From an uncultured Pseudomonadota bacterium (GTDB taxonomy: Bacteria; Pseudomonadota; Alphaproteobacteria; RF32; CAG-239), in NCBI GenBank assembly GCA_902767055.1, contig CACXFX010000188.1:1-8453 (forward strand): a stretch of DNA of 8,453 nucleotides. The letters run 5' to 3'. The translations under genes and the position numbers were made by a program. Positions within the stretch are counted from its first letter, which is position 1; each line of letters begins with the position of its first letter. The notes beneath the pieces were generated by a model. That model was not told where the DNA came from and searched no databases. It saw only the letters and a program-made list of their open reading frames with translations. Shown piece after piece: positions 1 to 6,481 of this stretch.

Positions 1-2
1 AC

Positions 3-179
3 GAATTTTGGCAAAGTATAGAAACGGCAACGAAATTGTATGACCCGATGCAAACCAAAGAGGCGTTGGGACTTGTGGGGGCATATTGCAGAATTTATAA
101 TCGAAAAGTTGCGCAAATCATTTTTAATTTACTGCAAATTTTGGCTCATAAAGAAAAAGATGATGATATAGAGCGATAA
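3..179 (+). CDS. C-terminal end of an unrecognised protein (partial)
   Basis: A reading frame is open from the left edge and ends with TAA at 177-179, giving 58 residues. The visible part is helical in character: an amphipathic stretch with 'LGLVGAYCRIYNRK' and 'VAQIIFNLLQILAH', then a highly charged tail ending KEKDDDIER. I do not recognise a family. The minus strand here has no convincing gene: it holds two very short ATG frames that stop, plus one of about 28 codons open to the edge. The plus-strand gene is therefore the better reading. It points towards the pil operon, so it is not part of that transcription unit. The start, full length and function lie outside the window; the call rests only on an open frame with protein-like composition. 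Confidence 0.55.
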   Translation, partial: EFWQSIETATKLYDPMQTKEALGLVGAYCRIYNRKVAQIIFNLLQILAHKEKDDDIER

Positions 180-210
180 AAAAAGCTAAAGCTTAAACTA
201 TTCAAAGCTT
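178..210 (-). terminator. Weak candidate terminator at the end of the pil operon
   Basis: Two copies of AAGCTT, at 189-194 and 205-210, can pair as a 6-bp stem with a 10-nt loop. On the minus strand they are followed, after TAGC, by seven T residues (184-178). The structure overlaps the pilS stop codon. The stem is short and AT-rich, so this is a weak intrinsic terminator at best. The same stem read on the plus strand is followed by TGTTTTTTG further on, so bidirectional use between the convergent genes is possible. Confidence 0.35.
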
Positions 211-758
211 AAAGTGATGCTGTTTTTTGTTTTGCAAAAAGTGTCGGCGCTATTCTTGGCAACGGGCAGGGTATGTTCACCGCCATAAGTAAATTCATGG
301 CTTTTGTCATTTTTAAGCACAATTGAAACCAAACCCGAATCGGCTGAAAAAGGCGAAGTCAGCAATGCAATACATTTTCGCCGGTTAAGGTTTTGGTAAG
401 TCAAAGCAAAATGATAATCGCCTGCGATTGAAGTATTTCCTTTTTCATCACGGCCGATTTTAATTTCACTTTGAAAGCGGCTGAAAATTTTGTTTTGGCG
501 GATAAGCGAAGGAGAGATAATCTTATGGCTGATAATATAATCGTTATTTAAGCCGCGATAATCAGGTTTTGAAGCAAAAGCGCTGCGGATATCTTGGCTT
601 ATTTTCAGTGCTTCAATGGATAAAGCGTTTTGATCATGCGACCCGCCTTTTAAGAAACAGACAATCACGACAATAAAAATCAATACCACCCCGCAGGCAG
701 CGGCAAGATTCAGCCGATGCCCAAAAAAGTTTATTCTTTGCAGGAGGTAAGTTTTCAT
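198..758 (-). CDS. pilS: PilS-like type IVb pilin or pseudopilin
   Basis: This 186-residue protein sits in the position of pilS, five bases after the pilR stop. It has a basic N-terminus (K2, R8, R15), one hydrophobic segment at about 17-36 and then a soluble domain. In the soluble domain, 'ISQDIRSAF' and 'DYRGLNNDYIISHKIISPSL' (55-85) resemble the N-terminal helix region of the PilS pilin family. C129 and C175 are spaced like the disulfide of type IVb pilins, and the protein ends in a beta-strand-like 'NSITLSFE'. The ATG at 758 was chosen because the in-frame upstream start at 821 would overlap pilR by about 60 bp; the Shine-Dalgarno before 758 is poor. The oddity is the leader: the best candidate prepilin peptidase site is after G23, but position +5 is then Phe, not the usual Glu, and the remaining hydrophobic stretch is short. 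It may be a major pilin with a divergent leader or a minor pseudopilin. Confidence 0.62.
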   Translation of the reverse strand: MKTYLLQRINFFGHRLNLAAACGVVLIFIVVIVCFLKGGSHDQNALSIEALKISQDIRSAFASKPDYRGLNNDYIISHKIISPSLIRQNKIFSRFQSEIKIGRDEKGNTSIAGDYHFALTYQNLNRRKCIALLTSPFSADSGLVSIVLKNDKSHEFTYGGEHTLPVAKNSADTFCKTKNSITLSFE

Positions 759-763
759 CTTAA

Positions 764-1885
764 TTAACCCATTGCGGAAGTGATTTGGTCTTGCATGTCG
801 AACACACCGAACACAGCCCATGCGATGATACCGGCAACGGTCAAAATCGCGACCATATTCAAAATCTCGGCTTTTTGTTCAATCATGTACACGGATTCTT
901 CAAGCCAGTTGTTAGCCAAATTTTCAAGAGCTTCTTCGAAGTTATCCAATTCCGCATAAATCTTTAAGTCGGCAATGATTTCTTTATCCGGAAACTGAAA
1001 GCCGGTTTTATTCAAAGCTTGACCTAAGTTGTCACCGTTTTTAATATATTCGAGTGCGGCATCGATTTTTTCAATCAGATAGCGGCTGGCATCGCGCTTT
1101 AAGCTTGACATGGCAACCGAAACAGGCACACCGCCTTTAACGAGTGCGGATAAAGCCAACAACCACGTAATACCGACGAAAATTTTATACAATGACCATG
1201 GTGGAATTTTATCAAATTTTGCTCGGATTTGGCCTGTCCAGATACTGATTGTTGCATAAATAATCAGTGCGACAATCGGAAACACGGAAAAGGCAAACAG
1301 CCAATTTTTTTGTACCCAGTCGGACAAATCGACAAGCGTACGTCCCGTTCCCGTCCAGTGAAGGCCCGGAACGGCTTCTAACATCGGCGGAACCATATAC
1401 ACACCGATTGCCCAAATAATCAACACCGACATCATGAACAAAAATGACGGATAAGCAATAGCACTGACAATCGGTCTGATCATCTTTGTGGAGCCTTCCG
1501 AAACTTTAATCAAGTTCAACAAAGCGTTTTCGAGGTTTGAAACGTCACCGACGGAAAGCATCAATCTTTCACGATCCGGTGCCCAGCCTTTTAAAGCATC
1601 TGAAAACGGCACACCATTTTGGAGGGCATGACCCCAGCTGGCCATCGCAATAGCCATCGGTTCACCATTGTTTTTACCGCCGTTGGTCAAACCGTCATGG
1701 AGCATGTCAAGTGCATCCATTAATGAAAATCGGTTGCGCAACAGCGATGCCAGTTTTCGGTAAATTTTTAATCTGCCGGAGTTAGACATGCGGCAAATGA
1801 TGCGAGCGTAATATGTTTCCACCGAGCCAAGCGAGCCCATAGCCTTGAGAAAACGTTTTCTGTGATCTGTATCTGTTGAAGCCAT
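764..1885 (-). CDS. pilR: PilR: GspF-family inner-membrane platform protein
   Basis: This 373-residue protein belongs to the type II secretion F / PilC / PilR family. Such proteins form the polytopic inner-membrane platform that couples the assembly ATPase to pilin addition. Two repeated cytoplasmic helical domains are visible, at about 40-140 ('IYRKLASLLRNRFSLMDALDML') and about 235-340 ('LLALSALVKGGVPVSVAMSSL'). Membrane segments lie at about 147-167, 195-216 and 342-362. The family's 'PIV.AIAYPSFL' motif precedes the first membrane segment, at 138-149. The length is normal for the family. The ATG at 1885 is preceded by AGGAAAG (1893-1899), which overlaps the pilQ stop codon, so translation is probably coupled to pilQ. 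It should act directly with PilQ. Confidence 0.92.
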   Translation of the reverse strand: MASTDTDHRKRFLKAMGSLGSVETYYARIICRMSNSGRLKIYRKLASLLRNRFSLMDALDMLHDGLTNGGKNNGEPMAIAMASWGHALQNGVPFSDALKGWAPDRERLMLSVGDVSNLENALLNLIKVSEGSTKMIRPIVSAIAYPSFLFMMSVLIIWAIGVYMVPPMLEAVPGLHWTGTGRTLVDLSDWVQKNWLFAFSVFPIVALIIYATISIWTGQIRAKFDKIPPWSLYKIFVGITWLLALSALVKGGVPVSVAMSSLKRDASRYLIEKIDAALEYIKNGDNLGQALNKTGFQFPDKEIIADLKIYAELDNFEEALENLANNWLEESVYMIEQKAEILNMVAILTVAGIIAWAVFGVFDMQDQITSAMG

Positions 1886-1892
1886 CTCTTAT

Positions 1893-1899
1893 CTTTCCT
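1893..1899 (-). promoter_or_regulatory. Ribosome binding site of pilR
   Basis: AGGAAAG on the minus strand, with AGGA ten bases before the pilR ATG. It overlaps the pilQ TAG stop (1898-1900), which favours translational coupling of the ATPase and its platform partner. Confidence 0.6.
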
Positions 1900-3559
1900 A
1901 ATAAATCGGGCGTTGATCCAAAAGACCGCACCAGCGCTCTACTTCATCCAAATCAATTTGTCCTTTAAGCATGCGCTCAATTGCGGCATCGCGCAGCGTT
2001 CTGCCATCAAGTTCACTAATCCAGTAATCAATGGCGCGTTTGGTATCGCCGTTAATCATCAATTGTAAAAACATTGCGTCAGGTAAAATAATTTCAGGTA
2101 CACTCATACGGCCCGAAAAGCCTCTGTTTTGGCAATATTTACATCCGTCACCGCGGACAAATGCGTTTTCAATACCATAATCACCGAGCGCAACTTTAAG
2201 GCGTTTAAAAGAAGGGTCTTTAGAGCGGGTTTTAACCGATTTACGGCAATGCGGGCATAGTTTTCTGAACAAGCGTTGTGAGATTAAGCCTTTGACTAAT
2301 TCCGGATCACCTAAGAGGTATGGCTGTATACCCATATCGCGCAAACGTGTGACAATGGCAGGTGCGGAGTTGGCGTGCAAAGTTGTCCATACACCGTGGC
2401 CTGACAATGCGCCTTTAAAAGTCAATTCGGCAGCGGAAAGCGAACGAATTTCACCGACCATCATGACGTCAGGGTCGGAACGCAAAGCGGCGTTTAAAGC
2501 TTTTGTAAACTCTTCTTCTTTAGATTCTTCATCATTAGCGTTGGTCACAGGCATTTGGCGTGCGCCCGGAATAGGATACTCCGGCGGATCTTCCACCGTA
2601 ATCAGGTTAATTTCATAATTTTTTTCCTGCAATAATTTAATCATATTACGTTGCAGGGTTGTCGATTTTCCGGAGCCCGTCGGGCCTGCGATGATATTAA
2701 GTCCGACCGGAACGGCACGCAAGCGATAAAAAAGGTTTTCTTCACGATCACCAAAGCCGAGTGATTTTAAATCAGAACTGCCGTTCGGGTTGTCATCCGC
2801 GTACAAAAGACGCATGACGAGGTATTGCGAACCGAAAGCAATCGGATTAAATTGAAGACGAATAGCCAAGACATTGTGCGGTAACATCAATTTTCCGTCT
2901 GATCCGCGAAGTGCCGTTTCACCCAATTTTTGTGCGCCTTGGAATTCATTTTGTGCGTAGTTGGCATCTGAAATATCTGCCGATGCAAAAGCCGCGCGGA
3001 CGAAGGCTTCGCCCCACTCTTTGTTGTATTCCATCTGGCGAACCATCATACCGTTGACGCGGAATAAGATTGTTGTTGCGTCAGCGACGACAATGTGCAC
3101 ATCGGAAACTTTTTGTGCCGCGGCACGAGCCACAATGTTAATAAAGTCGATTTGGACCTGCATACGTTCAAGGTCTTCGCCTTGAATTTTTGCAAAACCG
3201 GCGCCACGTTCTGCATAGGCATAGATGGCATTAAGTTCATTCTGGCTGACGTATTGCGGTTCCTGAATGAAAATTTTACGGCGTTTAATGGTTTTTTCAA
3301 AGTTATAAACCAAACCGTCAAATTTATGATCTTCGGAAACAAAGAAAGTACCGTCGGAGAACAGAGCAAGCATACGGCGTGTTTCGTCGGTAACATTTAT
3401 TTCACCGCCGCGTGCCGTTAAAACTTTATTATCATTGGCAAACAAAATCTCCAAGAGGTTATTGTCTTGGGAAGATTCAACTTCACTTTCAGCAAGATAG
3501 GAATTTGTTTCCTCATCTTGAGCGTCTTCTTCTAAATTTTGTTTTGTTTCGTCAGCCAT
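1898..3559 (-). CDS. pilQ: PilQ: type IV pilus assembly ATPase (GspE/PilB superfamily)
   Basis: This 553-residue cytoplasmic secretion ATPase should power pilus extension through PilR. The motifs appear in family order: Walker A 'GPTGSGKST' (292-300, K298), Asp box 'EDPPEYPIPGARQ' (323-335), Walker B 'DPDVMMVGE' (362-370, E370) and His box 'HGVWTTLHA' (388-396). After these come 'QRLFRKLCPHC' and a second CxxC, so C435/C438 and C473/C476 make a likely zinc site. The 'SDVHI' at 152-156 and the 'RGFSGRMSVPE' at 479-489 are also typical of the superfamily. The N-terminus has an acidic, probably disordered stretch (1-35), followed by an unassigned small domain (about 36-130) before the N2-type domain. 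The motif set points to an assembly rather than a retraction ATPase; no second ATPase is visible. The Shine-Dalgarno before ATG 3559 is weak, and the gene starts 12 bases after pilP. Confidence 0.95.
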   Translation of the reverse strand: MADETKQNLEEDAQDEETNSYLAESEVESSQDNNLLEILFANDNKVLTARGGEINVTDETRRMLALFSDGTFFVSEDHKFDGLVYNFEKTIKRRKIFIQEPQYVSQNELNAIYAYAERGAGFAKIQGEDLERMQVQIDFINIVARAAAQKVSDVHIVVADATTILFRVNGMMVRQMEYNKEWGEAFVRAAFASADISDANYAQNEFQGAQKLGETALRGSDGKLMLPHNVLAIRLQFNPIAFGSQYLVMRLLYADDNPNGSSDLKSLGFGDREENLFYRLRAVPVGLNIIAGPTGSGKSTTLQRNMIKLLQEKNYEINLITVEDPPEYPIPGARQMPVTNANDEESKEEEFTKALNAALRSDPDVMMVGEIRSLSAAELTFKGALSGHGVWTTLHANSAPAIVTRLRDMGIQPYLLGDPELVKGLISQRLFRKLCPHCRKSVKTRSKDPSFKRLKVALGDYGIENAFVRGDGCKYCQNRGFSGRMSVPEIILPDAMFLQLMINGDTKRAIDYWISELDGRTLRDAAIERMLKGQIDLDEVERWCGLLDQRPIY

Positions 3560-3571
3560 TTTTTTGCCAAA

Positions 3572-5191
3572 TTATTTTACAAACATTGAATCTGCGACAG
3601 AGGGTATCGAATCTTCACCGATTATGTTGACTTTGGGTTGCGTGACAGGGGCCGTCTGAGGCAGCTGGCCTGCCGCACCGAGATTATTCGGTTCTGCTTC
3701 GAGTGCCGATGCAGAAGTATAAAGGAAGTCTTTTAAGCCGTTGCGATCAAACTGGACATAGTTCGGCGTAATCACCTCGACCATATGTCCGGTCTGCAAG
3801 ACTGTACCGACTTTAGCCAAGAAAGAGTCGCCTGCTTTGTTGATAAGCTTAACAAAGAGTTCATCACCTTTACCGGTAATATCCATAATGGCATATTCTT
3901 TTGAAATATTTATCGGTTTAATCAGTGTATCGGCGGAAGATGAAACGTTGCCGTCGCCACCTTCGGCGGCGGAACCTGAAAACGGATTTTGACCGCCGCG
4001 ACGAGCTGCTTCGGCATCAGCTTCAATACGTTTTTTAAGCTGAGCATTTTGAGCTGTTAAGCTTGCAACAATACGATCGTGGCTGGCTTTGGCATTTTCG
4101 GCTTTTTCTTTTAACTCAGAAGTTTGCAAAGCAAGGCGATCTATATCTTTTTTATAAGAGGTACGCACTTCTTCATTTGCCTTTCTCAAACGCTCAATTT
4201 CTTCATAAAGTTTGGCGTTTTCATCGACCCACATTTGTTTTTGTTCGAGCATTGAGTTCATATAAGCGGTCAAAGCCTTGCGTTGTTTTACTTTTTCAAG
4301 TTCAATCTCTTTTTGTTTCAACAGAGCTTGTTCTCTGAAAACTTTAGCTTCTTGTTCTTTTTTCCACTCTTCTTCTTGTCTCTTTTTAGCTTCTTCCATT
4401 GCTTGTTTTTCTTGTTCGGCGTGCTGGCGGACAGCTTTTGCCGCTTCGACTTCGTTTAAGATTTTTTCACGCTTTAACTCTAATGTAAGCAATGTTGTCT
4501 GCTTTTCAATATCAGACATTTTGTTAAAGAGTTCATTATTGGTTTGTGCCAAAACGGAATCACCGAATTTTAAATCATTTTGATTGCCGTTTTGTGCGTT
4601 TGCTCGATTTGTCGGAGCTTTAGGCTGTGCGGACTGAGGCTTCGGACGGGCGTTTTGATTGCCGTTTGCGGGAGCTTTCGGTAAATTGTTGGCAGGTCTT
4701 GCTTTAGGCGCAGGTCTTTCTGCCGCGTTTGCTTTCGGGGCATTTTGCGGTAAAGCTTTATCCGCTGCTTTTTGAGTGGCTTTAGGAGCATCTTTTGGCG
4801 AAGCCGAATCGACGTTTTCGCGAGCCGGAGGTAAAATAAAATCATCACCTATCGCAAAATCATCCGGTGTCGGTGCGTCTTTTTGAACGGCTTCAACCGG
4901 TTTGTTTTTAACGGCATCAGCTGCTTCAGCTCCCTCTTTTTTTGGCTCCTGAGCGGTCGGTTTTTGAGTATCAGCATGAGCAGGCTGAGGAACAATTAAT
5001 CCTTCCTTGTCAAGTGGAATAATATCATCTTCAACAATCACGGGAGGTGTGTTTTCCGGCATCGGTAAAGATATATCAATATCATTATCCTCAAAAACGA
5101 TTTCCTGAGCGAAACCCTGATTAATATTAAAACCGATAAGAGCGAGCATTGCGCTTGTGATAATCGTTTTATTTAAAAGTTTATAGTACAT
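3572..5191 (-). CDS. pilP: Enlarged PilP-like periplasmic protein with coiled coil
   Basis: This 539-residue protein lies in the pilP position between pilO and pilQ. Start choice: ATG 5191 has AAGGAG six bases upstream (5198-5203), while the earlier in-frame ATG at 5206 has none. Layout: signal peptide 1-28 (hydrophobic 'TIITSAMLALIGF', likely cleavage GFA|QE); acidic segment 30-65; Pro/Ala/Lys/Asn-rich linker about 75-205; long Lys/Glu/Ala coiled coil about 216-392; Gly/Ser-rich hinge about 399-420; compact beta-rich domain about 425-495; and a low-complexity tail. Two parts recall known PilP proteins of R64-type systems: the start of the coiled coil ('DIEKQTTLLTLELKREKIL') and the C-terminal domain ('EYAIMDITGKGDELFVKL ... 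GTVLQTGHMVEVI'). Those proteins are, from memory, only about 150-200 residues, so this one is two to three times longer. It probably links the inner-membrane platform to the secretin. The overlap with the pilO stop is 11 bp. Confidence 0.75.
   Translation of the reverse strand: MYYKLLNKTIITSAMLALIGFNINQGFAQEIVFEDNDIDISLPMPENTPPVIVEDDIIPLDKEGLIVPQPAHADTQKPTAQEPKKEGAEAADAVKNKPVEAVQKDAPTPDDFAIGDDFILPPARENVDSASPKDAPKATQKAADKALPQNAPKANAAERPAPKARPANNLPKAPANGNQNARPKPQSAQPKAPTNRANAQNGNQNDLKFGDSVLAQTNNELFNKMSDIEKQTTLLTLELKREKILNEVEAAKAVRQHAEQEKQAMEEAKKRQEEEWKKEQEAKVFREQALLKQKEIELEKVKQRKALTAYMNSMLEQKQMWVDENAKLYEEIERLRKANEEVRTSYKKDIDRLALQTSELKEKAENAKASHDRIVASLTAQNAQLKKRIEADAEAARRGGQNPFSGSAAEGGDGNVSSSADTLIKPINISKEYAIMDITGKGDELFVKLINKAGDSFLAKVGTVLQTGHMVEVITPNYVQFDRNGLKDFLYTSASALEAEPNNLGAAGQLPQTAPVTQPKVNIIGEDSIPSVADSMFVK
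4578..4667 (-). repeat. 15-bp direct repeat in the Pro/Ala/Asn-rich part of pilP
   Basis: The plus-strand sequence TTTTGATTGCCGTTT occurs at 4578-4592 and again at 4653-4667, exactly 75 bp (25 codons) apart and in the same frame. It encodes the repeated 'NGNQN' peptides of the linker, which also contains several PKA-type repeats and two GGAGCTTT-containing stretches. This looks like internal repeat expansion of a low-complexity linker, not a mobile element. Confidence 0.6.
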
Positions 5192-6464
5192 AGATTGCTC
5201 CTTCATAATACCATGTGTTAGAATTTACATCATATTTTATACCGCTGATCGTCAGGCCGGAAAATCTTGTGAAGATATCCACCCACTCTTTCGGATCATA
5301 TTTTGAGGAAAGAGAAAAATGAACAGTTCGGTAAACGTTGTTTTGTGGCGATGTCCAGCTTTGCGAACTGAGTGAAATTGACAGTTGCAAACCTTGGAAT
5401 AAGTCGTTAATTGTGTTAACCAAATCCACACCGTTATACTGCGGCGGTGAATTTAAGGTTTTAATCTCACTGATCGGCACGGACGCCATAACTTCTCTGC
5501 CGCTTGGTGAAATAGATTTATTGGAAAATGTGACGCCGGAATTTTCGAGTGCTTTATCAATCCACGTCAGACGACCCATTTCCATACCCCATGAGGTAAC
5601 CAGACCTTCGGCAGAACAAGTAATGCCTCCGATATGCCAACCGGGTGTCGGTATGGTGACAACATCTTGAATAGCTTTAAAGCAATAGCCCAAAAGTTCA
5701 ACCGGATCAGGCAAATTTTCCCACGGTTTAGGCTCCGGCGGAGGGGCTGCTTTATCAACCGTTTTAATCGCAACCGGTGCGACAATCGGTTTAGGTGGCG
5801 CTGCTCTGAAAATAAGAGAAACAAGTGTTGAAGCAAGCCATAATGCGGCAACACCGGCTAAAGCTAAAATAATGAAAAGTTTTGTGCCGCGCAGGGCATT
5901 GACTTTTTGAAGTGTTTCGGTTTGAGCGCCTTTAAGAAGCGTCCACAAATCCATTTGGCGTGTATCTTCAATATTCCATTCCGGCGGAGCAATTTTGTAA
6001 CCCCAATCCGGAACGGCCAGCATGGAAGTAAATTGTTGCTTTGCTTCTTCTTCATTGAAAAACAGCATATCACCATCGGATAAGATGACGTCGTTTCTGA
6101 CGCAGATATACCACCAGCCTTTATCAACTTTGAAAACAGCCAAAAATGAAGACGTGTCGGACAGTGCATTAACAAGACTTATTGCGGCCACAGACATTTT
6201 TTTGCTGTAACCTTGTGATGAAATACATAAGCCGAATTGTGGCGATTTTCCGCGTTTAAGGCAGAACAAATCGGCGCCTTCTAAGACGTTTTCGGCGGCT
6301 TCACCGATTTCGGTATAAGGATCATCGACATTTCTGAGAGGTTGCCAGAAAAGGGATGTCGCATATTTTGTACCTTTAACGGTAAAACTGCTACCCCAAG
6401 TGCGACCTTCTTCGAAAGGCTCTATCCCTGAGGTGTTATTATCTAAATTGGCGTCTTCTAACAC
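5181..6464 (-). CDS. pilO: PilO: bitopic pilus accessory protein
   Basis: This 427-residue protein resembles the pilin accessory protein PilO family of R64-type pili (a different family from the PilO of type IVa pili). An N-terminal cytoplasmic domain (about 20-190) carries family-like stretches such as 'GLCISSQGYSKKMSVAAISL' and 'WWYICVRNDVILSDGD'. One membrane segment spans about 196-219. A Pro-rich linker follows (222-254), then a periplasmic domain to the end. C261 and C283 flank 'PTPGWHIGGIT' in the periplasmic part and could form a disulfide. The start codon is GTG (6464), with AAAGGA at 6473-6478 and 8-base spacing. By topology it should bridge cytoplasmic PilQ and periplasmic PilP/PilN. 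Its last 11 bases overlap the pilP start. Confidence 0.85.
   Translation of the reverse strand: MLEDANLDNNTSGIEPFEEGRTWGSSFTVKGTKYATSLFWQPLRNVDDPYTEIGEAAENVLEGADLFCLKRGKSPQFGLCISSQGYSKKMSVAAISLVNALSDTSSFLAVFKVDKGWWYICVRNDVILSDGDMLFFNEEEAKQQFTSMLAVPDWGYKIAPPEWNIEDTRQMDLWTLLKGAQTETLQKVNALRGTKLFIILALAGVAALWLASTLVSLIFRAAPPKPIVAPVAIKTVDKAAPPPEPKPWENLPDPVELLGYCFKAIQDVVTIPTPGWHIGGITCSAEGLVTSWGMEMGRLTWIDKALENSGVTFSNKSISPSGREVMASVPISEIKTLNSPPQYNGVDLVNTINDLFQGLQLSISLSSQSWTSPQNNVYRTVHFSLSSKYDPKEWVDIFTRFSGLTISGIKYDVNSNTWYYEGAIYVL
5198..5203 (-). promoter_or_regulatory. Ribosome binding site that decides the pilP start
   Basis: AAGGAG lies six bases before ATG 5191. The alternative ATG at 5206 overlaps this site and has no purine-rich stretch of its own, so the shorter pilP start is preferred. 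The site lies inside the end of pilO coding sequence. Confidence 0.8.
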
Positions 6465-6472
6465 TTTTATAA

Positions 6473-6478
6473 TCCTTT
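6473..6478 (-). promoter_or_regulatory. Ribosome binding site of pilO
   Basis: AAAGGA lies eight bases before a GTG codon at 6464, in the 17-bp gap after the pilN stop. It supports GTG as the true start. Confidence 0.7.
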
Positions 6479-6481
6479 ATT

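Noticed and set aside
1..197. Minus-strand gene after pilS (pilT position)
   Set aside because: The minus-strand frames here are short or stop quickly. The only one open to the edge begins at an isolated ATG with no ribosome site and gives about 28 residues without family resemblance.
3095..3630. Plus-strand open frames antisense to pilQ and the end of pilP
   Set aside because: They are shadows of a clearly conserved ATPase gene, with no ribosome site and no recognisable protein features.
4063..4583. Cys/Phe/Ser-rich plus-strand open frames antisense to the pilP coiled coil
   Set aside because: They are complements of Lys/Glu/Ala codons (hence Phe, Ser, Cys and Leu), an expected artefact of a coiled-coil gene.
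4578..4667. Repeat as CRISPR or mobile-element signature
   Set aside because: There are only two in-frame 15-bp copies inside a low-complexity coding region, with no spacer array, terminal inverted repeats or transposase.
764..5206. A Dot/Icm-type (IVB) secretion system instead of a pilus
   Set aside because: Secretin, PilP-like and ATPase parts exist in both, but the GspF-family PilR, the GspE-like ATPase motifs and a PilS-like pilin in this order specify a type IVb pilus.
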